Assembly: GCA_028023455.1 (NCBI GenBank)
Contig: JAQFVV010000257.1
Coordinates: 1,116,001-1,180,000, forward strand
Length of the DNA stretch: 64,000 nucleotides
Source of the DNA: Epiperipatus broadwayi
Taxonomy: Eukaryota; Onychophora; Udeonychophora; Euonychophora; Peripatidae
Direction: 5' to 3'
Part shown: one piece after another, positions 27,194 through 39,905 of the stretch
Position numbering within the stretch: position 1 is the stretch's first letter
How the letters are laid out: every line of letters starts with the position of its first letter
Position numbers and translations under genes: made by a program
The notes under the pieces: model-generated
The model's database searches: none
What the model saw: the letters and a program-made list of their open reading frames with translations, nothing else
Told to the model about the DNA's origin: nothing

Positions 27194-28612
27194 TGAAGCA
27201 GTAAATCTTAGCTTAAGATTGAGCTTCATGTTTCTACCTACTAACCCATATTCAAACCCCTATATCCCATCCCGCTCCTTTTGTCATGTATATATATTTC
27301 ATGTATATATTTGAGATGCGCATCTAAATTATAAAATTTAATTTCAATAACATGTTTTAAAATTATTATTAATCCTTTTCATTAATTATTAGTTCTTTTT
27401 TATTAAGGTATTATAGATGCGGTTCATATATATACATAGGAGCAAAACTTACTAACAAAATATTGATGATTTAAATATTTATTATATGTCATTTTTAGCT
27501 TTTTCTTTTAAATTGCTTGTTTTTCTATTAAACTATATATTTTTTATAAAATCCAATATGGAATATGCAAGTGTTATTAATTGTCTAAAAATAATTAGGG
27601 GTTGGAAGCACTATTGTTTTAATCTGGGGAAGGTATTTTTTAATTAAAGTTTTACTTAAAATAAATGGGATTAAGTAGATTAAAGATTTACTTGTGTTAA
27701 AAACATGTTGTCAAATCTATTTCTAATCTGGAAATAGATTTGAATTTATTTTTGGATGTTATCTTACAATTGCATCTTCAAAAACAACTGATAAAAGAAA
27801 AAGTATAAAATAACTGAATTTTGAATCACAGGGGAGATTAGCTACTTTTAGAGAGAGGTACTATAAACATTTCGTTTTGCTTGAAACTTAAAATGATATA
27901 GCAGTAAATCCACCCCCTTGCTGACCCTGGTGGGTCATTCTTCCCACTAATGTACCATATAACTGCTGCCCTGAAAGAAAGTAAAGATCCGATAAAGAAC
28001 TTTAGAATGCTAATAGAAGTTTCCGGCCACCAGAAGTGCTTGCATTTCAATCGCCGTGCACATACCATACTTTAAAATGGATTCTTAAAATTTGCAAGGT
28101 AAATTTCCAAGCTGCCACCTAATAGTCAATTTAGTCTAAATAATCTATCAAGTTCTTCTCTCATGCATTCTTTAACTTTGCTTTATATATATATATATAT
28201 ATAATTTTGCTCTCAAATGATTTCTTTATATCTAATCCTATCTCATATGCTCTTAACTTTTTAATTTTGGTGCGGTCATTTATTTATATATATTTATTAT
28301 TTGATTTATATATCTGCTTGCTTATTAATATGTCAATCTAAAACAATCTGACGAATTGAATTTTCTGTCATTTTTTTCTTCTTCTAAACCTTTATACAAA
28401 GGTTATTAACGTCCCCTTAAAAAATATATATAATATATGTAGTACATTGTAAATTAATACGTTCACCAGATTGTTTTATGAATCAACATTTTAGGTTCAT
28501 TTTAATATAAAAATTGATTTGTTTAACTCTGAAAATCCAGAACTCAAGCTAATTAACACTCTGAAACATTGATTTTATAATTATTTATTAAATTCTAAAA
28601 AGGTGACTTAAT

Positions 28613-28658
<46 letters not shown>

Positions 28659-28665
28659 ATATAAG

Positions 28666-28696
<31 letters not shown>

Positions 28697-30410
28697 GTTA
28701 GTTATTTTTTTATATATACTCTTAAAATATATGCTATGTATTCCAGTTATTGTAAAATCCATGAAGGTGGAATTGAATTGTTTTAAATAGTGGGAAAGGG
28801 AAGGGGGGTGAATCTTAATGTCTCTTTTACTTAATCAAATCTTAACGTATATTTTATCAATTTGAAATCTAAATCTTAATGTTTCTTTTGCTATATAAAA
28901 TCTTAACATATATTTTATTAAATGAAATATTCTCTCTCTATATATATTATAATTGTATGGTGTATTATAGTATTCAAACAAGGGTCATTTATTTTTAAGG
29001 CAGTAAAACTTATCTCATGTCATTAGAGACATTCATTCGTACTGCATTTCTGTCATATAGCCTATCTTCGTTCTATATATACATGCTTCTTAATCTGGGG
29101 GTTACGACGAGTTCGAACCAATAGATTTCTTCTCAAGTCTTCGTATAAAAATGCCTCTGGTGGTGATCCTGTAAGTTTGGCACATGCTATGCATATTCTT
29201 TCTTCGTATCAAAAGCTTCTGACGGTAATCCCATAAGTTTGGCACACGCTATGCATATACACTTCGTAGATAAAAGGCCTCTCACGTCAGTTATACCAGC
29301 AAAAGTCTGGGCCATGCCATGCCTATCCACTTTTCTCTAAGCACTACCCAAGAAGGGAGTGTGAGATTTCATTTTTCATCCAGAAGCACGACCTTTTTCC
29401 TCTTAATTATTTTAGGCTATTATGTCAGCACCGCAAACTTCTTCGTATTATTATTATTATTATTTCTTTTGCTTCATGAACCAGTTTTAATGCTCTAATA
29501 TTAAAATTAAGCTTTGCTTAAAAGATATATATATATATATGCCAATTACTTCTATTTATTAATTAAGTTTATTTCAATCATATACAATCTCACCGTCATG
29601 ATATATATATATATATCTATTTAAGAGTATCTATATGCCTTGGGGAAAATAAAGCGTTCGTCTTACTATTGTTTAAATAATTTTTCAATAAATATTTTTG
29701 TCAAAGTTTCAAATATAATTTTTCAACTGTCTTTTGTTTATTTTCACGACCTCAATGGTGTGAAAATAATTTATATCATATGTATAATGAATTTCAGAAT
29801 GCTCCCCTCAATCATATGTTAGTCACCACGTTTCTGAACCGTCAATCAAAGCGTCAATGGCAGTATTATCATAATTCTTTCTAATATTTGATTGGCATTT
29901 TAATATTGGACCCACCAAAGATGTGTGTTTATTTGTAATATATTATTTAGCTAATAAAGAGCATATGAGAAATAATAGCATGAATGACACTATGTAATTA
30001 TCTACCACTTGCTCATTCACGCACATACTAATGTACTTAATTTACAAATGTATATAACTAATTTTTTATTATATTAAAATATATCTTATTGTTTAACTTA
30101 TTTGAGTAGTTCAAATTCCTTCTTTTTCTCCACTTCCACATATTACAGCCTTGCTTATATATATTTTAATAAATAGTCATAGTTAATAGATGTCTCATTG
30201 TTTTGCCCAGCTTTGCTAGTCGGCCGGATTAAGATTAATTCTCCTGTGCCATCACTATTATGTTATTTATTAGGTGTTAGATCTGGGGCTTAGAGAGTGG
30301 GTTCGAATCCAGGCTGGTCCCTGACCTAAATCTTGGGCTTGACTGGGTTTGAAGTACATTTTGTGAGTTCCAGCTCATGTTAGATGGATAAACAGGTTTT
30401 GACCGGTACA
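27194..30410 (+). repeat. 5' LTR of the forward element
   Basis: Terminal hairpin at 27194-27228: outer TGAAGC/GCTTCA, inner AATCTTA/TAAGATT, loop GCT. An internal block at about 29135-29333 holds three degenerate units of about 62 bp with (A/G)TTTGGCACAYGCTATGCAT. Near the 3' end, GTGGGTTCGAATCCAGGCTG (30298-30317) looks like a tRNA B box. It carries a compound (TA)n (28617-28694) much longer than its partner. Small frames conserved with the other LTR (27838-28068 minus, 29640-29822 plus) follow from overall identity and are not taken as genes. Confidence 0.8.
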
Positions 30411-31370
30411 TAGGATTTTTTTTTCGCGGGCTTGACTTCCCAAGTAGGGCTTCAATATAAACACCCACATACCCTGAGTATTGAAGTCTCTTTATATGTA
30501 TTTTAAAAAAAAGTTGTAAGAGATATAGCTTTTTTTTTTTTCCATGTTTGATATGTTTAAAATAATGTGTTCAAAGTGTAAAATTCACTGTTTAAAGTTA
30601 CAACCCATGTACTACAACCATAGTAGAAATGTATTTTTTTCTTCAATGTCATATATAAAGTTTTTTGTTCTTGAGACATATATGAAAAATGTATAAATAA
30701 TTCATAAATCATTTATCATTCGGTGTTAGCTGGCACCATTATAAAAATAAATTTTGCTAACCAGTAGTGAGTCAAATGCAAAAATGTTGGAAGTGGAGGG
30801 TTCGAACTCAGATAAAAAATTATTGAGAGCAAATTTTTTTGGCTTAATACTATGATGTATCAATTTTAAACATGTAATAACCAGACTATGAGTTTTCTTT
30901 TAGATGCATGAATTTTTTTTTCCAACTTTTTCTCCAAAGTTTTTTGTCTCGTTTCCAATAGTATGTAGTATTGTGTAGTGTATATAGAAGTGTATGTGTG
31001 TGTAAAATTTATGTACTTGTATATGTAGCGCTGTGTATATATGTACATAGGTGTGTATATGTGATATATAGGTACAGATGTGTTTGAACATTTTATATGT
31101 ATTGCATTGCTATATATTTAATTGGAAACCCATATGCCTGGAGAAATTGTGTTGTAGCCCAAGCATAGAAATTTTTTTTTTCCATTATATAGATGTGCAT
31201 TTTTTTTTCACATCCCAAATGATATTTCATCTATATAGTTTTATATAACAAGATTGTATATTGAATTTTGAAAATTTTCGTCGTTCTTTTGGTCGTCACT
31301 TGAAAACTCCTAGTCAAGGCTTTTTTTTTTTAATGTTTTTGTTTTTTGTTTCATTGTATGTCCGGAGAAA
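30411..31370 (+). other. 960-bp interior of the forward LTR element
   Basis: It begins TAGG, a T9 run, CGCGGG, then TGACTTCCCAAGTAGGGCTT. That last string is a possible, imperfect primer-binding site resembling the tRNA-Lys-type TGGCGCCCAACGTGGGGC. It contains a GGAGGGTTCGAACTCAG B-box-like patch (30807-30823) and a stretch of alternating GT/TA words (30960-31100). It ends with T-rich DNA and the purine stretch GGAGAAA at 31364-31370, just before the 3' LTR. The start and the end both resemble the corresponding places of the minus-strand element. No protein is encoded. Confidence 0.55.
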
Positions 31371-33566
31371 TGAAGCAGTAAATCTTAGCTTAACATTGTG
31401 CTTCATGTTTTTACTACTAACCCATATTCAAACCCCTATATCCCATCCAGCTCCTTTTGACGTGTATATATATTTCATGTATATATTTGAGATGAGCGCC
31501 TAAATTATAAAATTTAATTTCAATAACATGTTTTAAAATTATTATTAATCCTTTTCATTAATTATTAGTTATTTTTTATTAAAGTATTATAGATGCGGCT
31601 CATATATATACATAAGAGCAAAACTTACTAACAAAATATTGATGTTTTAAATATTTATTATATGTCATTTTTAGCTTTTTCTTTTAAATTGCTTGTTTTT
31701 TTATTAAACTATATATTTTTTATAAAATCCAATATGGAATATGCAAGTGTTATTAATTGTCTAAAAATAATTAGGGGTTGGAAGCCCTATTGTTTTAATC
31801 TGGGGAAGGTATTTTTTAATTAAAATTTTACTTAAAATAAATGGGATTAAGTAGATTAAAGATTTACTTGTGTTAAAAATATGTTGTCAAATCTATTTCT
31901 AATCTGGAAATAGATTTGAATTTATTTTTGGATGTTATCTTACAATTGCATCTTCAAAAACAACTGATAAAAGAAAAAGTATAAAATGACTGAATTTTGA
32001 ATCACAGGAGAGATTAGCTACTTTTAGAGAGAGGTATTATAAACATTTCATTTTGCTTGAAACTTAAAATGATGTAGCAGTAAATCCACCCTCTTGCTGA
32101 CCCTGGTGGGTCATTCTTCCCACTAATGTACCATCTAACTGCTGCCCTGAAAGAAAGTAAAGATCCGATAAAGAACTTTAGAATGCTAATAGAAGTTTCC
32201 GGCCACCAAAGTACTTGCATTTCAATCACCGTGCACATGCCACACTTTAAAATGGATTCTTAAAATTGCAAGGTAAATTTCCAAGCTGCCACCTAACAGT
32301 CAATTTAGTCTAAATAATTTATCAAGATCTCTTCTCATGCATTCTTTAACTTTGCTTTTATATATATATATATATCTGTGAATGTAATTTTGCTCTCAAA
32401 TAATTTCTTTATATCTAATCCTATCTCATATGCTCTTAACTTTTTAATTTTGGTGCGGTCATTTATTTATATATATTTATTATTTGATTTATATATTTGC
32501 TTGCTTATTAATATGTCAATCTTAAAACAATCTGACGAATTGAATTTTCTGTCATTTTCTTCTTCTTTTCAACCTTCATACAAAAGTTATTAACGCCCCC
32601 TTAAAAATATATATAATATATGTAGTACATTGTAAATTAATACATTCTCCAGATTGTTTTATGAATCAACATTTTATGTTCGTTTTTATATAAAAATTGA
32701 TTTGTTTAACTCTGAAAATCCAGAACTCAAGCTAATTAATGCTCTGAAACATTGATTTTATAATTATTTATTAAATTCTAAGAAGGTGATTTAATTGTTT
32801 TATATATATATATAACTGCTAGTTATTTTTTTTTATAAATACTCTTAAAATATATGCTATGTATTCCAGTTATTGTAAAATCCAGGAAGGTGGAATTGAA
32901 TTGTTTTAAATAGTGGGAAAGGGAAGGGGGGTGAATCTTAATGTCTCTTTTACTTAATCAAATCTTGACATGTATTTTATTAATTTGAAATCTAAATCTT
33001 AATTTTTCTTTGCTATATAAAATCTTAACATATATTTTATTAAATGAAATATTCTCTCTCTATATATATTATAATTGCATGGCATATTATAGTATTCAAA
33101 CAAGGGTCATTTATTTTTAAGGCAGTAAAACTTATCTCATGTCGTTAGAGACATTCATTCGTACTGCGTTTCTGTCATATAACCTATCTTCATTCTATAT
33201 ATGCGTGCTTCTTAATCTAGGGGTTATGACGAGTTCGAACCCATAGATTTCTTCTCAAGTCTTCATATAAAAATGCCTCTGGCAGTGATCCCATAAGTTT
33301 GGCAAATGCTATGCATATTCTTTCTTCATATCAAAAGCCTCTGACAGTAATCCCATAAGTTTGGCACACACTATGCATTCACACTTCATAGATAAAAGGC
33401 CTCTCACATCGGTTATACCAGCAAAAGTCTGGGCCATGCCATGCCTATCCCCTTTTCTCTCCGCACTACCCAAGAAAGGAGTGTGAGATTTCATTTTTCA
33501 TCCAGAAGCACAACATTTTTCCTCTTAATTATTTTAGGCTATTATGTCAGCACCGCAAACTTCTTC

Positions 33567-33640
<74 letters not shown>

Positions 33641-34588
33641 TCTTTTGCTTCATGACCCAGTTTTAATGCTCTAATATTAAAATTAAGCTTTGCTTAAAAG
33701 ATATATATATATATAAATGCCAATTACTTCTATTTATTAATTAAGATTATTTCAATCATATACAATCTCACAGTCATGATATATATATATATATCTATTT
33801 AAGAGTATCTATATGCCTTGGGGAAAATAAAGCGTTCGTCTTACTATTGTTTAAATAATTTTTCAATAAATATTTTTGTCATAGTTTCAAATATAATTTT
33901 TCAACTGTCTTTTGTTTATTTTCACGATCTCAATGGTGTGAAAATAATTTATATCATATGTATAATGAATTTCAGAATGCTCCCCTCAATCATATGTTAG
34001 TCACCATGTTTCTGAACCGTCAATCAAAGCGTTAATGGCAGTATTATCATAATTCTTTCTAATATTTGATTGGCATTTTAATATTGGACCCACCAAAGAT
34101 GTGTGTTTATTTGTAATATATTATTTAGCTAATAAAGAGCATATGAGAAATAATAGCGTGAATGACACTATGTAATTATCTACCACTTGTTCATTCAAGC
34201 ACATACTAATGTACTTAATTTATAAATGTATATAACTAATTTTTTATTATATTAAAATATATCTTATTGTCTAACTTATTTGGGTAGGTCGAATTCCTTC
34301 TTTTTCTCCACTTCCACATATTACAGCCTTGCTTATATATATTTTAATAAATAGTCATAGTTAATAGATGTCTCATTGTTTTGCTCAGCTTTGCTAGTCG
34401 GCCGTATTAAGATTAATTCTCCTGTGCCATCACTATTATGTTATTTATTAGGTGTTAGATCTGGGGCTTAGAGAGTGGGTTCGAATCCAGGCTGGTCCCT
34501 GACCTAAATCTTGGGCTTGACTGGGTTTGAAGTACATTTTGTGAGTTCCAGCTCATGTTAGATGGGTAAACAGGTTTTGACTGGTACA
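31371..34588 (+). repeat. 3' LTR of the forward element
   Basis: Near-copy of 27194-30410. The hairpin at 31371-31405 has one changed base in the inner stem (AATCTTA/TAACATT). It contains a (TAT)n tract of about 24 units at 33568-33640, where the partner has only about six (29446-29464). The final GACTGGTACA differs by one base from the partner's GACCGGTACA. Confidence 0.8.
33568..33640 (+). repeat. (TAT)n microsatellite expanded in one LTR
   Basis: 73 bp of uninterrupted TAT inside the 3' LTR. The homologous site in the 5' LTR is 19 bp. The open frame that gives a poly-Leu peptide here is an artefact of the tract. Confidence 0.95.
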
Positions 34589-34592
34589 ATAT

Positions 34593-35212
34593 ATATTATT
34601 GTTCTGAAGAAATAAGGTCAAATATATTATAAAGATGAATTGTAAGTTAGTTTTCTAAACATCATTTAACCCACGAACAATATCTATCATTTGTTATGTC
34701 AATGTCAGTCTTTTTAGATAAAAATATTTTTTATCTGTTAATATCTTTCATCTGAAAAAATGGATTGGCATTGCATAGGTTTATTTAAAAAAAATATTCT
34801 TTAAGTATCAGATTTATGAATGGCCTTAGTAACATATTTGGACTTTTTGGTGGTGAAATAGGTTTATATTTTTAACATTACAATGCATACAATAATTTAT
34901 CTGTTCATTAATCATTAGTATAATAGATATTCATATGTGAAAATAATTATTACATAAAAACAGCATGATTGTTAATGTCCAATTTTTTTTTTAAATTGAC
35001 AAATGAAAATCTATTTTGCTCGCCATTGTGAATATTTGAAATAAAATTTATTTCATTTTTACAAATTTCAATGTCTGACTTTGTTATTATATATAACAAA
35101 CAATGACTTGCATGAATAATCTCTGTGTTGGTTAAAAATAATAATTTGAGCATTGCCATTCTATTATTATGAAAGGTTTTATCATATGATAACTATTATT
35201 TCATAACTATTA

Positions 35213-35268
<56 letters not shown>

Positions 35269-35800
35269 TATATATAATTCATGTAAAATATTTAGAGTAG
35301 TCATTTAATTTAGATGTTTATTTTATCCTAATTTCTTTGTAACCTTCAATAATATTAGAACATTCATTTTCTGAACAGTTTTAATGAATTGTGCTTGCCT
35401 GTAAGGTATTTATAGAGAGGATTTTCAGTACAGTTCAATATATTTAAATTTATTGAGGCATAAAAATTTATTAATAAAAAGTATTTAGATATTAATTTCT
35501 ATAAATATGGTATTTTAATAGTTAGAAATAAATAAAATATTATAATAAGAAAAATAATGTGATTTAGAAATATTTTAATTGTAGAATTAACTTTAACTAA
35601 CATGTTCTACATGTGCTTTTCTTAAAAAAAATGTTACATGTCAGATCTGATATATGCTTGTGTTGAGACATATTATTTTACTAGTATGTTGCTGAAACAA
35701 CATTGAATTAGCTGATATCATGTGATTTTTATTTAAAAATCATTAGATTGAAATGTTTCTTGATGAGAAAATAACTGGAAATCAATCCTGATTTAGTTAA
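34593..35800. other. AT-rich DNA with a (TA)n tract
   Basis: A (TA)n tract lies at 35216-35275. The minus-strand frame 34950-35159 has no recognisable domain. Nothing else recognised. Confidence 0.5.
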
Positions 35801-35871
35801 GCATTGGTTGCCTAGTGGCTAGCATATCTGCCTCCTAAGCAACTGGCCTGTGTTCACTTCCTGGTCAATGC
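35801..35871 (+). pseudogene. tRNA-Arg(CCT)-like sequence or SINE head
   Basis: This 71-nt segment pairs at its ends (GCATTGG with TCAATGC, seven pairs with one G-T). It contains a GCCTAGTGG A-box-like block, a CTCCTAA anticodon loop (anticodon CCT, Arg) and a GTTCACTTCC T-arm/B-box block. The anticodon stem forms only about three pairs and the T loop departs from GTTCRANNC, so it is unlikely to be a working tRNA. An A run follows at about 35884-35893, which fits a tRNA-derived SINE. No other copy was seen in the window. Confidence 0.6.
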
Positions 35872-35893
35872 ATTTGATATATGAAAAAAAAAA

Positions 35894-37569
35894 TCATGAT
35901 TTAAGATATTTGGATTTTTAATGAACAATATTTTTATTGTTTTACTATTTTGGTTTTAGTTGCATTAAGACATATTTGTTATACAGGATTCTAGTGCAAT
36001 ATGACCTATGAATTTTCCCAAACAATTATATTAACATTCATTGGTGAACTTGGAATTTGACATAAATCCATTTACCTGAGAAAGTAATAAATTTTTTTAA
36101 AATTCATGAAAAGATATTTATTGAAGACTATCTTTTGTGGTTTAGATGTAGTTGCATGATGAATATGAGAACCAAATGCTTCTGAATCAAAATTCAATTT
36201 ATAATCTTCAGTATGGAAATCTTATGTGATCTCCTGAGTAAAAATAACCCATTCACTTTTTACAAATATGATTTATACAATTTAACAAATCCTTAATTGT
36301 TTCATATGTTTTACAAGATTAGATGAGAGACATACTACTGCAGTAAGTGTTTGTATAAAATGTGAATGGCATATGATACTAAATAAATGATAAGTTACTA
36401 GAGTAATTAGAAATTTGAGTAAGATAATATCTCCTAAATTAATAAATACATTTAGTTATGGAATTCATTGTTTTGATGATGGAAGACAATAGTTATACAA
36501 ACCTTTTTGCATTGTTAAGAACCTGTACAGTGCTGTCAGAAATCATTCCACATACAGTGGCACAATATTTGTCTACTACATATATTCTGGATTTAATATT
36601 TTTGTGAATTCCAATACGTGTAGCCTTATCTTAAATAACCCATGCTAAGCATAGAATAAATGAATATCTAGCTATTCTATCTAGAGAGTAAAACAAGGAT
36701 GGAATACCTCAAAAATTTATTCACCCATGAATAATGTTTCCCCCTTGACTTTTTGACATTAAAGGGCTTGTTAATAGATATTCCAAAGTAATGATATGAT
36801 GTGCATTATCAAGATAATTAATGTAATTTTTTTTTCAGTTTAAACTTATAAAAAATTATTTTAAAGAAACATATATCTTGTAACAATAATATTTTTACTT
36901 TATATAATGTTTTTTATTATTATTTATGTTTAGAAAATTATTGATATAAAGTTCTTGCATATGGTGTAATATGTTTTTTTTTTTTTTTGCTCTATAGTAT
37001 TGCATTAAAATATAAATTATTTTATTCCACATATTTATTAATATAAACACGTGTATTAATTTTATTTTCACAAATATTTTCTTCTCCCTTGTTCATAGTT
37101 TAGAATTTATACATAAACATATAAGATCTATTTTTATTTTACTTTATCACATTTTAAAATTTAAACCTATTTTATCTATTTTCTTAAGTCTTTTCTACAT
37201 TCTTTTACTTTTGCCTCTGAGTCTATAATTGCATAAAATCTTGAAACTGCTCATAATTTCAATCTTTTGAAAATTACTTTTATCCATTAATCTGTTTAAA
37301 CAATTCTGAAAATGCAGTTTTGTAATATTTTCTCCTTGTGTAATCTTTTTTGCAGCTAGGTTAGTTAATCCTCTTAACCTGGCCTACTTCAAACATGTCA
37401 TTGCTTTTCTGTTGTTATTACTCTGAGATGGCTATCAGAATTATTTATTTCCAAAACATTTTTTTTACAAATTATTTTATTTAACATTCCCTTACACACA
37501 CACACACACACATGTATACATACATCTGTTTCTGCACAATGTGTATATATTATTTAATTTAGTTGTGTG

Positions 37570-37605
<36 letters not shown>

Positions 37606-37981
37606 ATTATATATGGTGTATAAAGATAGTGGTATAGATTGTCATTTATATCAACATGATGACTATTAAACAGACTGCGATTTTTTTATACAAATTTCTG
37701 TTGGTTTCTAAGCAAATTCCAGATTTTACAATCCAGGATCTTACAGCATAGAAATTAGTTTATTATGATCAAAACCTGGGTTCAAATTTGGACTTGATGA
37801 ACATTGAAGTTTATTTTATAATACAAATAGGATTATAATTCTTTTTTTGACAGAAAATTAATTTATAACCCATTTAGTGAACCATATTAAAATGTTTATA
37901 AAAGTGTCTAGAAATTTTAACAAGATATTAAAAATTTTAACTTAATTTGGGTTGGTCAGATAATTAACAATGTTTTAATTC

Positions 37982-38076
<95 letters not shown>

Positions 38077-38947
38077 TGATAATATGATCTGAGTTCTCTA
38101 CTGGTGAAGGAGATATTCTATTATTTATGTACTGGAACCATTTTTAGTTGAATCATTTTACAAGGTTGGAGAAAAGATAAAGCTCTGGTGATTTGATCAT
38201 GAAATGAATATTGCAAAATCATTTACTATAATGTATAGAAATAATTAAATATTATTATAATAAATAGTAAGTGTATTCTCAAAATTTTAAAAAATAAATA
38301 ATTCCTAAATTTTATCTAATTGGAAATTGTTTAAATATAAGATGAAGGTTCTGAATAAGGACAACTTATTGTAAGAACCATGTAAATTTAATCACAAAAT
38401 TATTATAATTATGTATCAAAATACTGTGATCATAGAACATAATTCTGGGTAGTATTGAAGTCCTACAAAAATTAGAATTTTGTTAAATAGAATATTATAA
38501 TTGCAATATGTATATTATGACAAAGCAATATATTTTTGTAGATTAATTATGTAAAAATGTAAAAAAAAATTATATTGCTAATGAGTATGTTATTAATTGA
38601 ACAGAAATCTTTTTCTTCATCATTGAAGGTAGAATAATTGATCAACTTTGTTTCCTGATTTTTATTGTATATGTTATTGTTGTAGTAGATATTATTACAA
38701 CATTAATATTCCTATGATTTGGTAAGCTTATTGAATTTCACCATTGAGTGGAAATATACAGAAACCCCATAGTTTCATTATAAAAAACTTGACAGTTTGA
38801 CAATTTATGACAGATATCAATTAATTTTTTAAAAATACATTATGAATGCATGTGATTCTATAGATATATTTTTAATGGGTGCTGAAATATACTGTTTGGC
38901 AACTTTTAATATTAGTTCTTATCATTGAATAACAAAAATATTTGACT
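35894..38947. other. AT-rich DNA with CA and TA microsatellites
   Basis: Microsatellites: (CA)n at 37496-37512, (TA)n at 37572-37601, and a 90-bp (AT)n at 37985-38074. A weak B-box-like GGGTTCAAATTTGG sits at 37779-37792. No gene was found. Confidence 0.6.
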
Positions 38948-39099
38948 TTGTTTTCAAACTGTATGTCAGCCCAAATGCTAATGGTGTTAAATTTCTATAT
39001 TTTATCCCTCATTAATTATAACCTTGTTTTCAAATTGTATGTAGCCCAAATGCTAATGGTGTTAAATTTTTATATTTTATACCCCAGTAATTATAATCT
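38948..39099 (+). repeat. Tandem duplication, 76-bp unit
   Basis: Two adjacent copies start TTGTTTTCAAA at 38948 and 39024 and share CCCAAATGCTAATGGTGTTA. The open frame 38942-39277 reads through both copies and therefore contains a repeated peptide. It has no domain I recognise and is not called as a gene. Confidence 0.85.
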
Positions 39100-39673
39100 T
39101 GTTAGAATTGTCATCTATAAATATATATCATTTCAAATGGTTAAACTTTTTTTTTTGATTCAAAGAAAGCTTTATTCCATATTATCTATATTAAATTGGA
39201 TATTGGCAAATTTTGAAGAATTAGTTATGAAGAAAAAATTTGATTTGAAAAGAGGATATATATTTTACTGGAAATAATCCATTTAATATAAGTAATTCTT
39301 TGTTCATTTATAGGTGACAAATCTAATATTAGAGTGTGATTACCTTGATCTAAAACATAGAGATACTCTGTTTTTTAAGTCAAAAGACCTTACTTTGTAT
39401 ATTAGGTTTGGGTATAAATAAAAAAAATGAAAGAACAACAATGTGAATGCAAAAAATTAAGTTCTTTGTTTTGCAACGAGTTCATATTCTCATTGAAAAG
39501 TGGGAAAGCCTACATGATGAATAGAATGCACTTCAGCCAGCCATTTCAAAATTGCTTTGGGTAATTCTAAAATAAAAATTAGAAATGTGGACATACCAGT
39601 GAGTGGAAACTCAGACATAAAATTTGCTGAGAAAGAAAAACTATATTATTATAATAAATAGAAAGATTTAAAC
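39100..39673. other. AT-rich DNA, no gene seen
   Basis: Nothing recognised. Confidence 0.45.
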
Positions 39674-39905
39674 TTAGAATTTTCAGTCTATATTCATCCT
39701 CCACTCCATCTCAAACAACTGATAACCATGATCACACACATGTGATAAACATGATTTTCAATATATGTATAATTTATCTTTTTTACATGTTTGTGGTCAT
39801 GTGTGTTGATTGCTTGAGATGGAGTCAAGGATGAACATAGCCTGAAAATCCTAAATTGAAATACCTCTCTATTCTCTGTAGTAAACATTCAATATATTGA
39901 ATGAA
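39674..39905. repeat. Foldback of the SINE-like tail
   Basis: Left arm about 39674-39740 and right arm about 39790-39855 are inverted copies (GAGATGGAGTCAAGGATGAA on the right). The right arm continues to about 39905 with the same 3' sequence as the SINE-like repeat at 2360-2475, ending in ATTGAATGAAT. A head-to-head partial dimer of that repeat is the simplest reading. The minus-strand frame across it is not a gene. Confidence 0.75.

Larger units (their letters stand above)
27194..34588 (+). mobile_element. LTR retrotransposon with 3.2-kb LTRs, apparently without gag-pol
   Basis: Two long direct repeats (27194-30410 and 31371-34588, about 3217 and 3218 bp) enclose 960 bp. Each starts TGAAGC and ends GGTACA. 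The outer flanks are both ATAT (27190-27193 and 34589-34592), a 4-bp target duplication, whereas the inner flanks differ, as expected for a single insertion. The purine stretch GGAGAAA precedes the 3' LTR. By eye the LTRs are about 96% identical, so the insertion is not fresh. No gag, protease, RT, RNase H or integrase could be found, so movement would need another element's enzymes. LTRs more than three times longer than the interior are unusual; LARD and TRIM classes differ in proportions. Confidence 0.8.

Noticed and set aside
27838-28068. Minus-strand frame of 76 codons, also present at 32014-32238
   Set aside because: The two copies are similar only because the LTRs are about 96% identical overall. 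The start regions differ, there is no domain, and nothing comparable was seen in the diverged solo LTR.
29640-29822. 60-codon frame repeated almost unchanged at 33818-34000
   Set aside because: Again explained by LTR identity. The peptide is rich in Ile, Phe and Tyr as expected from AT-rich DNA.
30298-30317. tRNA gene at the GGTTCGAATCC motif
   Set aside because: Only a B-box-like block is present. No acceptor, anticodon or D arm can be built around it. Similar lone blocks at 30807, 37779, 45400 and 53401 were treated the same way.
30411-31370. Gag or pol inside the forward LTR element
   Set aside because: No RT, protease or integrase motif in any frame; frames there are short and low complexity.
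38942-39277. 111-codon frame with an internal peptide repeat
   Set aside because: The repeat is the 76-bp DNA duplication. Composition is AT-driven and no domain is recognisable.
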